From NCBI GenBank assembly GCA_947177415.1, contig CAMWUK010000025.1, positions 1 to 41,033 on the forward strand: a stretch of 41,033 bases of DNA, written 5' to 3'. The position numbers and the translations under genes were made by a program. Under the pieces are notes generated by a model. That model saw only the letters and a program-made list of their open reading frames with translations. It had not been told where the DNA came from and did not search any database. This DNA is from an uncultured Clostridiaceae bacterium (lineage in GTDB: Bacteria > Bacillota > Clostridia > Lachnospirales > Lachnospiraceae). Below are positions 40,956 to 41,033 of the stretch, piece after piece. Positions within the stretch are counted from its first letter, which is position 1. Each line of letters starts with the position of its first letter.

Positions 40956-41033
40956 TTAACTGTTCAGAACCATGAACAGTTACGTTTAAGCCCATAATAA
41001 TTCGCCTTCGGCGAAGGGGCTTAAACATTACAA
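40956..41033. mobile_element. Partial palindromic element at window end, reverse orientation
   Basis: The terminal palindrome (TTAACTGTTCAGAACC at 40956-40971, then ATGAACAGTTAC) is followed by a hairpin with perfect 10-bp arms GTTTAAGCCC (40984-40993) and GGGCTTAAAC (41017-41026). The loop carries TTCGCC/GGCGAA with a TTCG turn. This is the reverse complement of the right half of the 22883 element. The rest lies beyond the window. It lies upstream of the symporter start, about 50 bp away. Confidence 0.75.

Noticed and set aside
40906-41028. N-terminal extension of the symporter (MFKPLRRRRIIMG...)
   Set aside because: It is translation of the palindromic element; the start at 40905 has its own ribosome binding site and gives the normal family length.
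1-41033. Dispersed palindromes considered as a CRISPR array
   Set aside because: Copies are kilobases apart, differ in length, have no regular spacers and carry target duplications; no cas genes are present.

Overview
This AT-rich window looks like chromosomal DNA from a spore-forming, low-GC clostridium, most likely a gut or rumen Lachnospiraceae. The pointers are the Firmicutes order dnaG-rpoD-trmK-nif3, FtsEX with a coiled-coil murein hydrolase and a Ctp protease, a giant multi-module secreted GH13 amylase/pullulanase with a C-terminal Ig-like repeat, an activating enzyme of the anaerobic ribonucleotide reductase, and a SpoIIQ-like protein behind a sigma-F-like promoter. Ribosome binding sites are strong (AGGAGG type) and nearly all genes are on the + strand. 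Genus is an inference.

Layout: 0.1-5.7 kb holds a CdaR/PucR-type regulator, ftsE, ftsX, an EnvC/PcsB-like M23 hydrolase and a ctpA-type S41 protease (division and cell-wall remodelling). 5.7-9.9 kb holds nrdG, a VanR/VanS-like two-component pair, a membrane-anchored C39-like protease and dUTPase. 10-13.2 kb holds leuC-leuD, a YbgC-like thioesterase and a YfbR-like HD hydrolase. 13.2-15.2 kb is a mobile-element cluster: two small palindromic elements and an IS110-family insertion with a candidate bridge RNA. 15.3-21.2 kb holds an M29-like aminopeptidase and purE-purM-purN-purD. 21.3-30.8 kb is the surface/secretory block: an SH3-repeat protein, a cohesin plus cadherin-like membrane protein, QueH and the 1848-residue GH13 enzyme. 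31-38.4 kb is housekeeping: dgt, dnaG, rpoD, trmK, nif3-like and a TGS-uridine-kinase fusion. 38.5-41 kb has the SpoIIQ-like protein and, on the minus strand, an AGCS alanine/glycine symporter.

The most striking feature is a family of tiny palindromic mobile elements scattered between genes. They begin GTAACTGTTC and end GAACAGTTAC. Five copies are flanked by perfect 8-bp direct repeats that differ at every site, so they are genuine insertions. Three of these are only 28-32 bp long, barely two inverted repeats back to back; two others (145 and 295 bp) carry nested hairpins whose stems differ completely between copies while the loops are conserved. Termini starting GTAA plus 8-bp duplications fit mobilisation by an IS66-family transposase, but none is encoded here. 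Both window edges cut through further copies.

No rRNA, tRNA, CRISPR array or prophage was seen.
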